Shown: positions 53,494 through 62,674, counted from the stretch's first letter. The stretch is DNA of 64,000 nucleotides from Phycisphaerae bacterium (GCA_030432905.1 JAUILU010000001.1:744001-808000), one strand, 5' to 3'. Notes: generated by a model not told the origin, from the letters alone. Program-made: numbers and translations.

Positions 53494-54138
53494 ATGACGA
53501 ACACACAAGTATTGAGCGTTGCTGCAATTGCAGCAGCTATGACAGCAGGATCTGTGCATGCCGATGTCGTGGTAACGATCACCGAGATCGGCACAGATGT
53601 TCTTATGGAAGCATCGGGAAGCTTCGATCTCCAGGGGCTCACGCTCGATCGGCCCAGTCAGGATACCGGCAGCTCTGGGCCGCACGTCTATCCGATTGCT
53701 GGAGGCTTTACTGTCGGTGACCAGACACTGACAGATATGTATGACCTGGACGACTTGGGATATCTTCCTTTTGACCAAGCCAACCTGACACCATTTGGAA
53801 CGGGAGGCAGGGAGTACACCATTCCATTCAACGGCGATGTCTGGACGGGTGACTACTTCGGTCTGTTCATGTACACTTACTCGTCGAGCCCCACCGACAT
53901 TCTTTATGACCCGAAGATCATGGTTCCGGTTGGGTACGTTTCAGGCGATGCGCTCTCGGGCTCACTCCAGATTGCCGATGAGAGCTTCGCCTCGCTTGGG
54001 ATTGAATTGGGAACGTACGTTAACCAGCTTCCCAACAACACGCTCACAATCCGCGTAATCCCCGCGCCGAGCTCGATTGCTGCTATGACTGCACTTGGAT
54101 TGATTGCAGTACGACGAAGAAAATCGAAAAAATGCTAG
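53494..54138 (+). CDS. PEP-CTERM sorting-domain protein
   Basis: 214 residues from the ATG at 53494 (GAGAGGAATCGAG before it). Signal peptide (LSVAAIAAAMTAGSVHA), body with SFDLQGLTLDR and LPFDQANLTPFGTGGREYTIPFNGDVWTGDYFGLFMY, and a tail IPAPSSIAAMTALGLIAVRRRKSKKC, with a final Cys. Family as above. The body resembles other planctomycete PEP-CTERM proteins with THxN-like repeats but no function can be given. Confidence 0.82.
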   Translation: MTNTQVLSVAAIAAAMTAGSVHADVVVTITEIGTDVLMEASGSFDLQGLTLDRPSQDTGSSGPHVYPIAGGFTVGDQTLTDMYDLDDLGYLPFDQANLTPFGTGGREYTIPFNGDVWTGDYFGLFMYTYSSSPTDILYDPKIMVPVGYVSGDALSGSLQIADESFASLGIELGTYVNQLPNNTLTIRVIPAPSSIAAMTALGLIAVRRRKSKKC

Positions 54139-54140
54139 AA

Positions 54141-54315
54141 CAGTAGCGGACGAGCGAAGGGTGCAGCAAGAGAAACAGCAGAGCATCGTGTTCCGCCGTT
54201 CACCACGGCATCGAATCACATGTCGCCGCTTCATTCATCTCGCATTCGCCTTAGCCACCACCTTTCAGGTGGGCCAGGAGTTTGTGCGCTGCCTTACGCA
54301 GCATCTAGGCAATGT
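54141..54315. repeat. Structured repeat copy R2, 175 bp
   Basis: Starts CAGTAGC 3 bases after the PEP-CTERM stop and ends AGGCAATGT, the same length as R1. The hairpin CCACCT-TTC-AGGTGG is identical; the GCTGC-CTTAC-GCAGC hairpin differs from R1 at both sides of the stem. Confidence 0.85.
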
Positions 54316-54324
54316 TCTGAGATC

Positions 54325-54470
54325 CAGTAGCGGGCGAGCGGAGCTGGTAGCGAAAGTAACCGCCGAACGATCCACCCCACCGTTCCTCACAGGCTCAGAC
54401 TGAATGTCGCCGCTCAATGCGGCTCGTTCCACTCACAGAAGCCCCATCGTAGTGGGCCAGCGAGTTTGCG
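54325..54470. repeat. Structured repeat copy R3, diverged
   Basis: Begins CAGTAGCGGGCGAGCG and aligns to R2 through ATGTCGCCGCT and GTGGGCCAGCGAGTTTGCG. The hairpin near CCGCTCAATGCGG replaces the GCTGC-GCAGC type stem with other bases that still pair. Confidence 0.75.
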
Positions 54471-54740
54471 AATCCCCAATACAGTGAATATCGACTGGTC
54501 TCCGAACGGGGTGACCTGCAAGGTCCCCTCGCGTCGGGTCGAGCGTACTGGGAGTAGTTCCTCTTGATGGTGCCTCCTCTCAGAGTTACGACTGTTTCCT
54601 GAGCGATCACCGGCGACCGCTCCTGATCGGCACCAGCGTACCTCCGGCCGGCGGCTCGCGGCACGCCCCGATCCCAGTCCAACGGAGTCACCGGTTACCG
54701 GACGTAGCTGTCCTGGGTCACCGTTGATTGACGGGGGGGG

Positions 54741-55964
54741 TTACGCTACGAAACTCGCTTTGGATTTCATGACCAAGAAGCGACGGAGTTCTCTCTCTGC
54801 CTCGAGTTCAAGGTCGCGATGGATGCGCTGCCGAGATGCGTTATCTCGTGCCAACGCAAAAATTTCGTAAAGCGTCTCGATCCGTGCTGCGTAGTCTTCG
54901 TATGACTCGGTCTCTTCCGGGAGCGTGAGGCCAGCAAGATAGGCTCTTGCCAGTCCGCTCATGAGGGCTGCCCACAGCGCGAGCACGCCAAACAGTTGGT
55001 GGGTACCGTCGCTCATCAACGAAGGTCCTGACTCAGCGGCTAAACTAACGAGCGTCGTCACAACATGGCCAACAGCGAGCAGCAGGGCGAGGACCAGTGA
55101 CACGCGTGAAAAGGAATCTACCCACTCCCGGTGTTCTTTGAGATTTAGGCGGTTGTCGCCAGCTATCAGACCGGTAGCACGCTTGGGGTAATTGATTTGG
55201 TGCTGGAAGCGGAGTCCTTTCAAGAGCGAGAGAACGCTTTCTGCGATGACGTCGTCAGAGTAATCACGTCGCGAAAAGAAGAGCTCCTGCAGCGCTGGTC
55301 TACGACGCTTGAACAAATGCGAGCTCGTGTTTGCGCTGTCTAGGTCTGCTTGGAAGCGAGCCCATTGCTTGTAGAACTGTGTCTTCTGCAGCGACTCCGC
55401 ATCTTGAGCCGCGACCGCCTCTTCAACCAAGGGGCCATCCAAAAACACCTGCCACCGCCAATGGCGAATACGTTCGCGCTTGTAGCACGCCTCAAGCCAG
55501 TGATCGCGAAGTCTATGAAGGTGCATGAAAAGTAGCACCATGAGTGATGTTGCCGCGAGGGCGCCAAACACAACTGAGAGATTGATCGGCACCGCCTCGG
55601 CGTCATACCCCCTAATGATCAGATCGACGGCCGATCCCGTGAGTGCCAGGAGCGCACAGCACAGTGACACTCGGCCAAATAAGACGAAGTGGCGCTTGTT
55701 TCTAGAAGCTTCGGCATCGGCTCTGTCAAAGCACTCTCTAAGAGGGCGGAACGCCAGGAGAAGCGCAATCTCCGGGTATGCGGCAAGGGTATCGTCGCTG
55801 ACGTGGATGTCCTGGTTGTAGGATGTATTCACCGTGGCGACTGGCGAATTCTCGAATTGCACGGGGTCCTCGCGTAGATTGGTCAAACCTAAGCTCCGTT
55901 GATGATTCGGTATCGACCTTGAGCGGGGGTAACCCATTGTACCAGGCCGTGAAGTGTCGAGCAT
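54741..55964 (-). CDS. Four-TM membrane protein, SLATT-like
   Basis: 407 residues. Membrane pairs at about 95-150 (FVLFGRVSLCCALLALTGSAVDLII; VVFGALAATSLMVLLFMHLHRL) and 285-345 (SRVSLVLALLLAVGHVVTTLVS; LFGVLALWAALMSGLARAYLAG). Charged helices lie between and after them (HWLEACYKRERIRHWRW; ESYEDYAARIETLYEIFALARDNASRQRIHRDLELEAERELRRFLV). Two 2TM modules plus a helical C-terminus resemble SLATT effector-type membrane proteins of conflict systems (SMODS/SLOG-associated), but this is a resemblance only. It lies next to the MoxR-vWA operon on the same strand. Confidence 0.6.
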   Translation of the reverse strand: MLDTSRPGTMGYPRSRSIPNHQRSLGLTNLREDPVQFENSPVATVNTSYNQDIHVSDDTLAAYPEIALLLAFRPLRECFDRADAEASRNKRHFVLFGRVSLCCALLALTGSAVDLIIRGYDAEAVPINLSVVFGALAATSLMVLLFMHLHRLRDHWLEACYKRERIRHWRWQVFLDGPLVEEAVAAQDAESLQKTQFYKQWARFQADLDSANTSSHLFKRRRPALQELFFSRRDYSDDVIAESVLSLLKGLRFQHQINYPKRATGLIAGDNRLNLKEHREWVDSFSRVSLVLALLLAVGHVVTTLVSLAAESGPSLMSDGTHQLFGVLALWAALMSGLARAYLAGLTLPEETESYEDYAARIETLYEIFALARDNASRQRIHRDLELEAERELRRFLVMKSKASFVA

Positions 55965-56516
55965 AGCACAGGAATATTGGGCGAGCCGGCGGAGGGGAAA
56001 AGAGACGTCTCAAAGTGTCGAGCCTCTCGGTCCGCTCCTTGATAGCGCGTGGTCACGTTGAGAACACGATACTGGATCGGGAGTACCAGACAACCAAGGG
56101 ATCTCACCTGATCGGGTTTACTCGCCCGGATAGCGAAGATCCGAACGGATCCCACTGAGAGCAATACGAATCTGCCCCGAAGTTTATGCGCGGCCGAACC
56201 TTAGTTGTCCGGCGCATCAGGCGATACGACGATGAGCTAGGACTCATGCGAGTGTCTCCTCAAGATCCACCTCTCAGTGCCCTACAGGAGTAAGCCACCA
56301 GATTCCGATCGAGAGGCCCCAGCAGTTTTTGGTCCGCTCTCGCTGCATGATCTGGCAACGCAGGTCCTTAAAAGCACCGGACGGGTTGCACCCCAAATCC
56401 GGGTTGATGGGCATCCGGGTGTTTCGGCCGTTGGCAGCCGCGCTATAGTTCAGTAAACATGGAGTCGCCCCTACGCCGACTCGTCTGCTTGTTCGAGGAT
56501 CTGGCAAGGCAAGAAG
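55965..56516. other. Intergenic region, no identifiable gene
   Basis: 552 bases between the divergent membrane protein and HNH-like gene. Short minus-strand frames near 55889 and 56274 look random. Nothing else seen. Confidence 0.4.
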
Positions 56517-57287
56517 ATGGCAAGTCAAACGAACGGGTCCAAAGAGTTGCCGCGTGTGCTTTTGCCTGATGGACACAGTCCCCCTGGGTGTTGGCCAAAC
56601 GCTCTTGAGATTGGAATCGCGGGTCCTTCCAAAGTGCGCCCGCAGCACTTGGTTCCATTAGAAGCCAACAAGGCGGTCCATGAGGCGGTCCTTAAGCGCG
56701 ATGCTCATTGCTGTCGTTACTGCGGGTTCCGGGCGTTGAAGTATCAACAGGTTCTCGTTCCCGGTGGCAACTCTCGCAACATTCGTGCCGCCATTACAGT
56801 TTGCATATTCTGCGAGAGTACACTCGTTCTAGACCTCGCTGCCAACAGCAAGAGCGCACAGTTGATATACGCTCCTGAGATTTGTCAGGCGATGCTCAAT
56901 CGACTGGCAAAATTGATTTACGTAGCCCGCATATCCCAGGGCGAGCAGGCTGAGGCCGCACGCGCGATACTCGATCAGTTATTGAGCCGAAGTAGCGAAC
57001 TGCAAAGTCGCGTGGGCGAGGGTTTTACTCCGGTATTACTCAGTCAGCGCTTCAAAGGTGCGGCTCCTGAAGAGGCCGAGGAACTGAAGAGCAAACTTTC
57101 CGGCGTGCGAGTCCTCCCGATTGATCGCCGGATTATCAAAGAAGCGGATCTTGAGTTCAACCAATTTCCACAGATCCTCGCGTTCTGGCGCAGCAAGAAT
57201 GGGCCATTTGGCGGGTTCACGCCTCCACAATGGACGCCGGGCCTGCTCAGTCGATACCTAGACGGACGATTCGCCGCTATTGGGTAA
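56517..57287 (+). CDS. HNH/IcmJ (DotN)-like zinc-binding protein
   Basis: 256 residues. VHEAVLKRDAHCCRYCGFRALKYQQVLV and ITVCIFCE form a zinc-knuckle pattern like HNH endonucleases and DotN/IcmJ, but the catalytic His/Asn positions expected after KYQ (normally DHxxxD/N) read VPGGNSRN and no clear H-N-H set follows. The middle (AQLIYAPEICQAMLNRLAKLIYVARISQGEQAEAARAILDQL) resembles the IcmJ second half. DotN acts in the type IVB coupling complex of Legionella. The stop overlaps the convergent ankyrin gene by 30 bases. Confidence 0.6.
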   Translation: MASQTNGSKELPRVLLPDGHSPPGCWPNALEIGIAGPSKVRPQHLVPLEANKAVHEAVLKRDAHCCRYCGFRALKYQQVLVPGGNSRNIRAAITVCIFCESTLVLDLAANSKSAQLIYAPEICQAMLNRLAKLIYVARISQGEQAEAARAILDQLLSRSSELQSRVGEGFTPVLLSQRFKGAAPEEAEELKSKLSGVRVLPIDRRIIKEADLEFNQFPQILAFWRSKNGPFGGFTPPQWTPGLLSRYLDGRFAAIG

Positions 57288-60200
57288 TCGTTTGGAACGT
57301 GCAGCACCTTGTGGCTTCTTCGTGTTTGATTCGGCTGGTATGATGAGGCTAACTGACTCGCCGCGCCTGATGTGTCCTAACCACTCCAACAGGTGGGTAT
57401 CGGTTCTGGGAACTATGCCTTCGGTGCTCTCAATGATTTTGGTGCGTGCGAGAACTACTTGGTAAGCGCGTTCAAGCACTGATTCCTTGCTTACACCTTC
57501 CCAAAGTCCAACGCTTTTGATCCGCATACCCAGCAAGGCAAATATGTGTGCATGCCCATATTCGGCGGCGATCAGAAGGAGTTGTGCCATCGATTTGGTG
57601 GAGGCTCCTTCTCGCACTACAGTGTCTATCAGAGTTCGCGTAGTTTCCTCGTTCCCGGCCAGAATGCTGCGTTCAAGAGGAGTGTCTTGCGATTCCCCGG
57701 CGCGAGCTAGCGGATCACTGCCTGCGTTAATAAGGCGCTCGCACAGGATCCTACTACCCCTTTCTGCAGCATAGTGGAGCGCGGTAAAGCCCTCGCGATC
57801 AGCTAATCTAGGGTCAGCCCCGCGTTCCAGCATAGTTTCAATGATTTCGTCTGAGCTATTGCCACATGCTAACATCAACGGTGTTCGGCTCTCTGAGTCG
57901 CTCATGTTGATATCAAGATGTCTGCATTCATCGAGCGCGACGAACATGTTGGCCACGGTGTTCGTGTTTCTTGCCACTCGGTGCAAGTAATTGCTCCCGG
58001 CGGTGTCCGAGAGCGATGGATCGAGCCCCAATGCAATCATTGCGCGCACGGCGATCGGCGATTGTGCCATGATGAGGTATTCAATCCGATCGTCCGCTTT
58101 CAAGAGTGCATCTACCGTTCTGTCGTTTTTGAGCATCGCATCAAGCTTCGGGTCGAGCTTCTCACCATCTACACGTTGTTGAAGCGCTTTGCCGAGAAGA
58201 TCGAGCCACTCGGCATCGGACAGGCGAATCCTCGGGTCGCATATCATCTCGAAGAACAGTGGGTTCTTGCCCACGTAAGCCAGTTCTACCAGCGAAAGCC
58301 CCTTGTCCGCACTTCGCAGATTATGATCGAGGCGGTCATCGGCATATAGCCTGTGCGCGATTTCATTCCTGTGTTCGCCCGAGTCTTTCTCGCTGTACGA
58401 AAGGGTTTTCTCGATCAGCGTCTTGCCCGTTTCGTCACGGGCGTTGATGTCTGTGTCCGGGTGGTTGATCATCACCATGAGCGATTCCACAAAGCGCGGT
58501 GACTGCGATTGGAGACGATCGTTCGCATCGTGCAGCGGCAATTTCCCGAGCACGGACAGGTTCGGGTCGGCCCCGGCATCAAGCAAAGCGCGAACGCCTT
58601 CGGCGTGGTTGTTGGCTACCGCTATCGACAGCGCCGTATGGCCATCCAACCTGACGCGCGCGTTGAGCTTCGCACCTCGCGTCGCAAGCATGGTTAGCGC
58701 TGCCGCGCACGTGCCTTGGGCTTCAGGATGATCTTGTGCCGCAAGGTGCAGGGCGGTCCATCCCGAAGCGATGCGTGCTTCCACATCCGCGCCGAGCTCT
58801 GTCAGTGCTTCGACCATGACTGGGTGGCCCTGGAACGCGGCGATATGAAGCGGTGTCCAGTTGTCCTTGCCGGCCGTTTGGTTTACGTCTGACGAGATCT
58901 CGACTATGTCAAACATGGGAGCTACGAGCCCGCCACTCGCGGCACAGTGGATCAGGGAGTATCCCCCTTTCTCTATGGATGCGTTGGAGATATCGAAGCC
59001 CAGTGTGAGTAGGAGTTCGTACATCTCCCGTCTCCCGGTCAACAACGCAAAGTGTGCCGACGTCATACCATCGGGCCGTGGTTCGTTCACGTTTCCACCC
59101 TGTTCAGCTACCAGGCGGACGATGTCTGCCCGGCCGTGATTGGCAGCGATTTGGATGGGTGTGCTTTGCGACGTCTCGGTGGGTTGGCTAGGGTCGACGT
59201 CGCGTTGAAGCAGGAAACGAACCACATGGATCTGCCCGTAAGCGCAGGCTAAGTGGAGCACTGTGTAGTTGCCGCCAAACGTGTTTGCCAGATCGGGCTG
59301 TGCAGAGAGGATGACATCAAGGCATTCGAGTTTGCCTTGCTTTGCCGCGATATGGGCAGGGTTTAGTCCATTGGTGTCGCGCCACCGAGCGCTCAGCCGA
59401 TTGTCGTCCAACGCCTTGCGAAGACGGGCCACGTTGTTGTCGAGCACCGCGTTGTAAGCCGAAGAATCTTGGAGAGGTTGGTGGGTACTCTCGGTCAGGT
59501 CTGGTGGTGTCGCAAGCTTGGCTCGCTTCTCGCCATTAAAATCAGATTCAGGAGAGAGAGGAGAGCTGATGGTGGCGTTGTGGCCGTCGCCAAACCGTGT
59601 AATGAGCTCGCTCGCGGTTGGTAATCTAACACCACCAACCTCCAGTGGCTCTGTCTCGCCTGGCGAGATCAGGCGTCGGGCCGTTTCAAAATCTCCCCTC
59701 TGAGCAGCCTCCACGCCTCGCGCTACCGCAAGCAAGTCGTCGAATTCGGCCAGTGGCAAGGACAGCAAACCCGAGACGCGTGATAAGCGTAGACGACTAG
59801 CGTTCGTATCGCTTTCGTCGAGTGAGCTTCGAATTGTCTTAGCCAGGAGACTGGCTGCAATGGGTGGGTCGACAAAGCCGGTTGCAACCCAATCGAGTGC
59901 GTTCAGATGCTCGCACCGTCGAGTAGCATCCACACGCGGCACAGTCTGAAGCCGACGCTCTGCAACGAACTGCCGGACCAAGGATGCTGCCGCCTTCACC
60001 GGAGATGCTTCTTCTCCGACTCGCAACGCCCACATCTCTAGGCTCAATAGCAGCTGGCGCCGAACCTCGGCTTCCATCCGAAACAACCCATCACCGAGCC
60101 GACAGCATAAACCGCCGTACAGCAGATGCGCATCGAGGTGGACTTGCCAGCGGATCGAGGGACGCAGGAAGTTTTGCCGCATCAGTCCGACCGTCTCGAC

Positions 60201-60359
60201 GCAAAGGCTCTCAAGAACGCTGCAATACGCGGCCAGTGTCGTCGCGCTCGGGCCATAATTCGCTGCGAAGTGGATGATCGCATCGTAAGCAGCAATCGGC
60301 GAGAGCTCTTCGCCGTGCCAGCTTGTTAACTCACGGCGTTCGCCTAGCGCGTCGGTCAC
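57258..60359 (-). CDS. Large ankyrin-repeat protein (MoxR-vWA operon)
   Basis: 1033 residues. Residues 1-300 are helical with no recognised domain (HWQVHLDAHLLYGGLCCRLGDGL). From about 330 to 910 there are some 12-15 ankyrin repeats, e.g. NYTVLHLACAYGQIHVVRFLLQRDVDPS, DNWTPLHIAAFQGHPVMVEALTELGADVEARIASGWTALHLAA and EGFTALHYAAERGSRILCERLINAGSDPLA. The C-terminal 100 residues are helical. Its start overlaps the vWA stop by 4 bases (ATGA). Probably a target-binding or sensing subunit of the complex with MoxR and vWA. The stop overlaps the HNH-like gene tail to tail. Confidence 0.8.
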   Translation of the reverse strand: MTDALGERRELTSWHGEELSPIAAYDAIIHFAANYGPSATTLAAYCSVLESLCVETVGLMRQNFLRPSIRWQVHLDAHLLYGGLCCRLGDGLFRMEAEVRRQLLLSLEMWALRVGEEASPVKAAASLVRQFVAERRLQTVPRVDATRRCEHLNALDWVATGFVDPPIAASLLAKTIRSSLDESDTNASRLRLSRVSGLLSLPLAEFDDLLAVARGVEAAQRGDFETARRLISPGETEPLEVGGVRLPTASELITRFGDGHNATISSPLSPESDFNGEKRAKLATPPDLTESTHQPLQDSSAYNAVLDNNVARLRKALDDNRLSARWRDTNGLNPAHIAAKQGKLECLDVILSAQPDLANTFGGNYTVLHLACAYGQIHVVRFLLQRDVDPSQPTETSQSTPIQIAANHGRADIVRLVAEQGGNVNEPRPDGMTSAHFALLTGRREMYELLLTLGFDISNASIEKGGYSLIHCAASGGLVAPMFDIVEISSDVNQTAGKDNWTPLHIAAFQGHPVMVEALTELGADVEARIASGWTALHLAAQDHPEAQGTCAAALTMLATRGAKLNARVRLDGHTALSIAVANNHAEGVRALLDAGADPNLSVLGKLPLHDANDRLQSQSPRFVESLMVMINHPDTDINARDETGKTLIEKTLSYSEKDSGEHRNEIAHRLYADDRLDHNLRSADKGLSLVELAYVGKNPLFFEMICDPRIRLSDAEWLDLLGKALQQRVDGEKLDPKLDAMLKNDRTVDALLKADDRIEYLIMAQSPIAVRAMIALGLDPSLSDTAGSNYLHRVARNTNTVANMFVALDECRHLDINMSDSESRTPLMLACGNSSDEIIETMLERGADPRLADREGFTALHYAAERGSRILCERLINAGSDPLARAGESQDTPLERSILAGNEETTRTLIDTVVREGASTKSMAQLLLIAAEYGHAHIFALLGMRIKSVGLWEGVSKESVLERAYQVVLARTKIIESTEGIVPRTDTHLLEWLGHIRRGESVSLIIPAESNTKKPQGAARSKRLPNSGESSV

Positions 60360-61642
60360 TGGTGAATGCCTCTCAGAGCATCAATAGCCTCGATCAAGCC
60401 ATCGTCATCCATCTCGATCGCGTTGACCAAGGCGCTGCGGGCAACCTGTTCCATGGGGGTCCCCGCCCAGTACCTCTTGGGAACAGGATTGACCCATGCC
60501 ACACGGCGCGAGTCGCCTTCGCCGAGACGTTCTAGAAAGGCTGACATGCGGCGAAACTGCCGTTCGCCTACCGGGCGTGCTGCTCCGGCGTCGCCGATGA
60601 TGAGCACTGGCACTTCACCGTTCCCAATCAGCGCCGTTTCCAGATCGATACCGTCGACAAGATCCATGGTGTGAAAGACTCGTCTACCGGGGACAGCCTC
60701 GAAGAAGTAGTTTGTCACGTCCTGGAATTTGCACGACTCTTCCTTCAGTGTGTCGAGCATCACCTGTGTGGTGACGCGCCACGGATGCATCCCCTCGCCT
60801 ACATCGAATATCACGAGCAAGGACGCCGCATTTCGGCGTCTCTTCCGAAATACCGGATGTAACACCCCACCATTCTCAGCTGCCATATTGATCGTAAGAC
60901 GAAGGTCTAGCTCGCCTTGATCTTCTTCAAGTTTCGGGATGAACATGCGCCTCCATAGAGCCGTCATCCAGACAGTATCGAAGGAAGCGCGGAGACGCAG
61001 GCCATAGCGTTGAGTATAGTGTGTCGGTGCAACATCAACAGTGGGCAGCGCGGTGTTTCCTTGATTGGAGGGGGAGGCGTGCAACACTTGATCGGCGTCA
61101 ATGTCAGATTGATCGTCGTTTTCGGAACTACCAGAGTTTTCGTTTTGATCTGTGGTGTTTTCTTTGTTGCCTGCCTTGGCCTTGCTCTCCTTTGTCCTCT
61201 TACTGCTTGTGCGGGCACGCTTTAGCCCGGCGCGCTTGCTATCCCGCTCCTCAATCTCTTCGATGGTGGTTGGCGGTGGATCAGGAGAGGGAGATAGATC
61301 GAAGTCGAATGATGCCGTGGAGCGTGCGTAACGAAGCGCGATGTCCGGAGGCGGTGGGGGTATGGCCCCCGTTATGGTTTCATCGAGGATACGTCGTTCG
61401 CGTTGGGACCTTGCCCAGAAGGACTTCAAGAGCCATCGCATCTCTTCGCGTTGAGGCCCGTGGAGAAACGGGATCTCATCCTTCGCTGCCTTGTGGGCGT
61501 ATTTCGTGTCATCGCCAAATGGATCGGATAGTTCACGAATCGCTTCGAGCATCTCAAGATAGTCCCGAATTGTCAAAGCCATCCCGGCAGAACGTAGTGC
61601 GCGAAACAGACCGAGCAAGGGAACGTGGTTCTGATCGCTCAC
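60356..61642 (-). CDS. vWA-domain protein with degenerate MIDAS
   Basis: 428 residues. Residues 1-90 are helical (LLGLFRALRSAGMALTIRDYLEMLEAI) as in CoxE/MoxR-linked vWA proteins; 120-210 is a Ser/Asn/Asp-rich disordered linker. The vWA domain starts near 270: SLLVIFDVGEGMHPW. A standard MIDAS is DxSxS; here it is D280-V-G-E-G, so both Ser are Gly. The later VLIIGDAGAA and RRVAWVNPVPKRYW fit the fold. It should work with the MoxR ATPase, 12 bases upstream. Metal binding may be lost or changed. Confidence 0.82.
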   Translation of the reverse strand: MSDQNHVPLLGLFRALRSAGMALTIRDYLEMLEAIRELSDPFGDDTKYAHKAAKDEIPFLHGPQREEMRWLLKSFWARSQRERRILDETITGAIPPPPPDIALRYARSTASFDFDLSPSPDPPPTTIEEIEERDSKRAGLKRARTSSKRTKESKAKAGNKENTTDQNENSGSSENDDQSDIDADQVLHASPSNQGNTALPTVDVAPTHYTQRYGLRLRASFDTVWMTALWRRMFIPKLEEDQGELDLRLTINMAAENGGVLHPVFRKRRRNAASLLVIFDVGEGMHPWRVTTQVMLDTLKEESCKFQDVTNYFFEAVPGRRVFHTMDLVDGIDLETALIGNGEVPVLIIGDAGAARPVGERQFRRMSAFLERLGEGDSRRVAWVNPVPKRYWAGTPMEQVARSALVNAIEMDDDGLIEAIDALRGIHQ

Positions 61643-61654
61643 GTGTTCCTCCGA

Positions 61655-62650
61655 TCAGTCGGGTTTCTGGATGGAGAGAATGTGATTGCGTTCACTGTCG
61701 AGGTCGCGTGACGTAGAAAATAGCGTCTGCCAATAGGGCGGTTCTGAGTCGCGAACAGACTTGACGTCGGCACCTACCCAATGCAAGATGTGCACCCAAT
61801 CAATCAACTCAGCTGTCGCAGGAGGTTTGTGGGCACGATTGTCAAGCGCGCGCTGACGCAGTGCTTGGAACGACATAACGGCTGCGCGGATGATTTCTTC
61901 AGAGATATCCGGGAGACCGGCGAGTGGGCCGCGATCGTCGCGCCGCGAGGTGAGGTTCTTGCGTACGATCTCTGCCAGCAACTCCGGGTCTTCCGGGAAC
62001 GTGAGTTCGAGATAGAGACATCGCCGCAAGAACGGTTTGGGTAGTTGCTTCTCGCGGTTGCTAGTGAAAAGGACGATCGGGCGCACGCCGTGACCCTTCA
62101 CGGTGTGACCAAACCCGACTTCTCTCTCGGCAATTTCGCTCTCGCTTTCAGGGATCTCATCAATGTCGAACTGGAACCTGTCGAGCACCTGCAAGAGGTC
62201 ATTGGGGTAATCCATGTCACCCTTGTCAATCTCGTCGATCAATACCACCCGTCGCCCCGACTTCTGGATTGCCTCCCCAAGCGGCTGGAGGCGGACATAG
62301 TTGTGCGCAAACCTCGCCTCTCTCGCAGCGTCTCCTTTCGTGACCTGGCTGTCCTGGAGGCGGCGAATCGCGTCGAACCGATAGAGCAGGTCGCTTGCGC
62401 GCGATGAACTGCGTACCGTCGCTTCTATCGTCGTCTTCAGGCCCAGTTCCTCCGTGATGAAGTGTGCTAGACGGGTCTTCCCGCATCCCGCCTCGCCTTC
62501 CACAAGCAGCGGCCGCCCGAGCTGGATCGCAAAGTTGACGATCTTGGCTTTCTCCGGTTCGATCACATAGCTTCGCTCGGCACCGGCAGGGCCAGCGCCG
62601 GTGAAGGTGGGGTATCCCTCGCTCTCGGTAGTGTCGTGCATAGTGTTCAT
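61655..62650 (-). CDS. MoxR-family AAA+ ATPase
   Basis: 331 residues. Walker A GEAGCGKT at 52-59, Walker B VVLIDEIDKGDMDYPNDLL with D139/E140, sensor 1 RPIVLFTSNREKQLPKPF and arginine finger PFLRRCLYLEL. The C-terminal lid follows (QALRQRALDNRAHKPPATAELIDWVHIL). MoxR ATPases act as chaperones that insert cofactors or remodel complexes with vWA proteins. It starts 24 bases after the DUF4062 gene stop. Confidence 0.93.
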   Translation of the reverse strand: MNTMHDTTESEGYPTFTGAGPAGAERSYVIEPEKAKIVNFAIQLGRPLLVEGEAGCGKTRLAHFITEELGLKTTIEATVRSSSRASDLLYRFDAIRRLQDSQVTKGDAAREARFAHNYVRLQPLGEAIQKSGRRVVLIDEIDKGDMDYPNDLLQVLDRFQFDIDEIPESESEIAEREVGFGHTVKGHGVRPIVLFTSNREKQLPKPFLRRCLYLELTFPEDPELLAEIVRKNLTSRRDDRGPLAGLPDISEEIIRAAVMSFQALRQRALDNRAHKPPATAELIDWVHILHWVGADVKSVRDSEPPYWQTLFSTSRDLDSERNHILSIQKPD

Positions 62651-62674
62651 GAGGTTCGCATCTTTATATAATCA

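Larger units (their letters stand above)
54139..54740. other. Non-coding region filled with repeat copies R2 and R3
   Basis: 602 bases with no credible gene. R2 and R3 occupy the first 330 bases; the remaining part (54476-54740) shows nothing I can identify. Confidence 0.5.

Noticed and set aside
47144-54470. R1-R3 as integron attC sites
   Set aside because: The repeats lack the GTTRRRY and RYYYAAC ends of attC and no integrase of that type is in the window.
56274-56648. 124-aa minus-strand frame upstream of the HNH-like gene
   Set aside because: Overlaps the HNH-like gene in antisense, no recognisable pattern or ribosome site.
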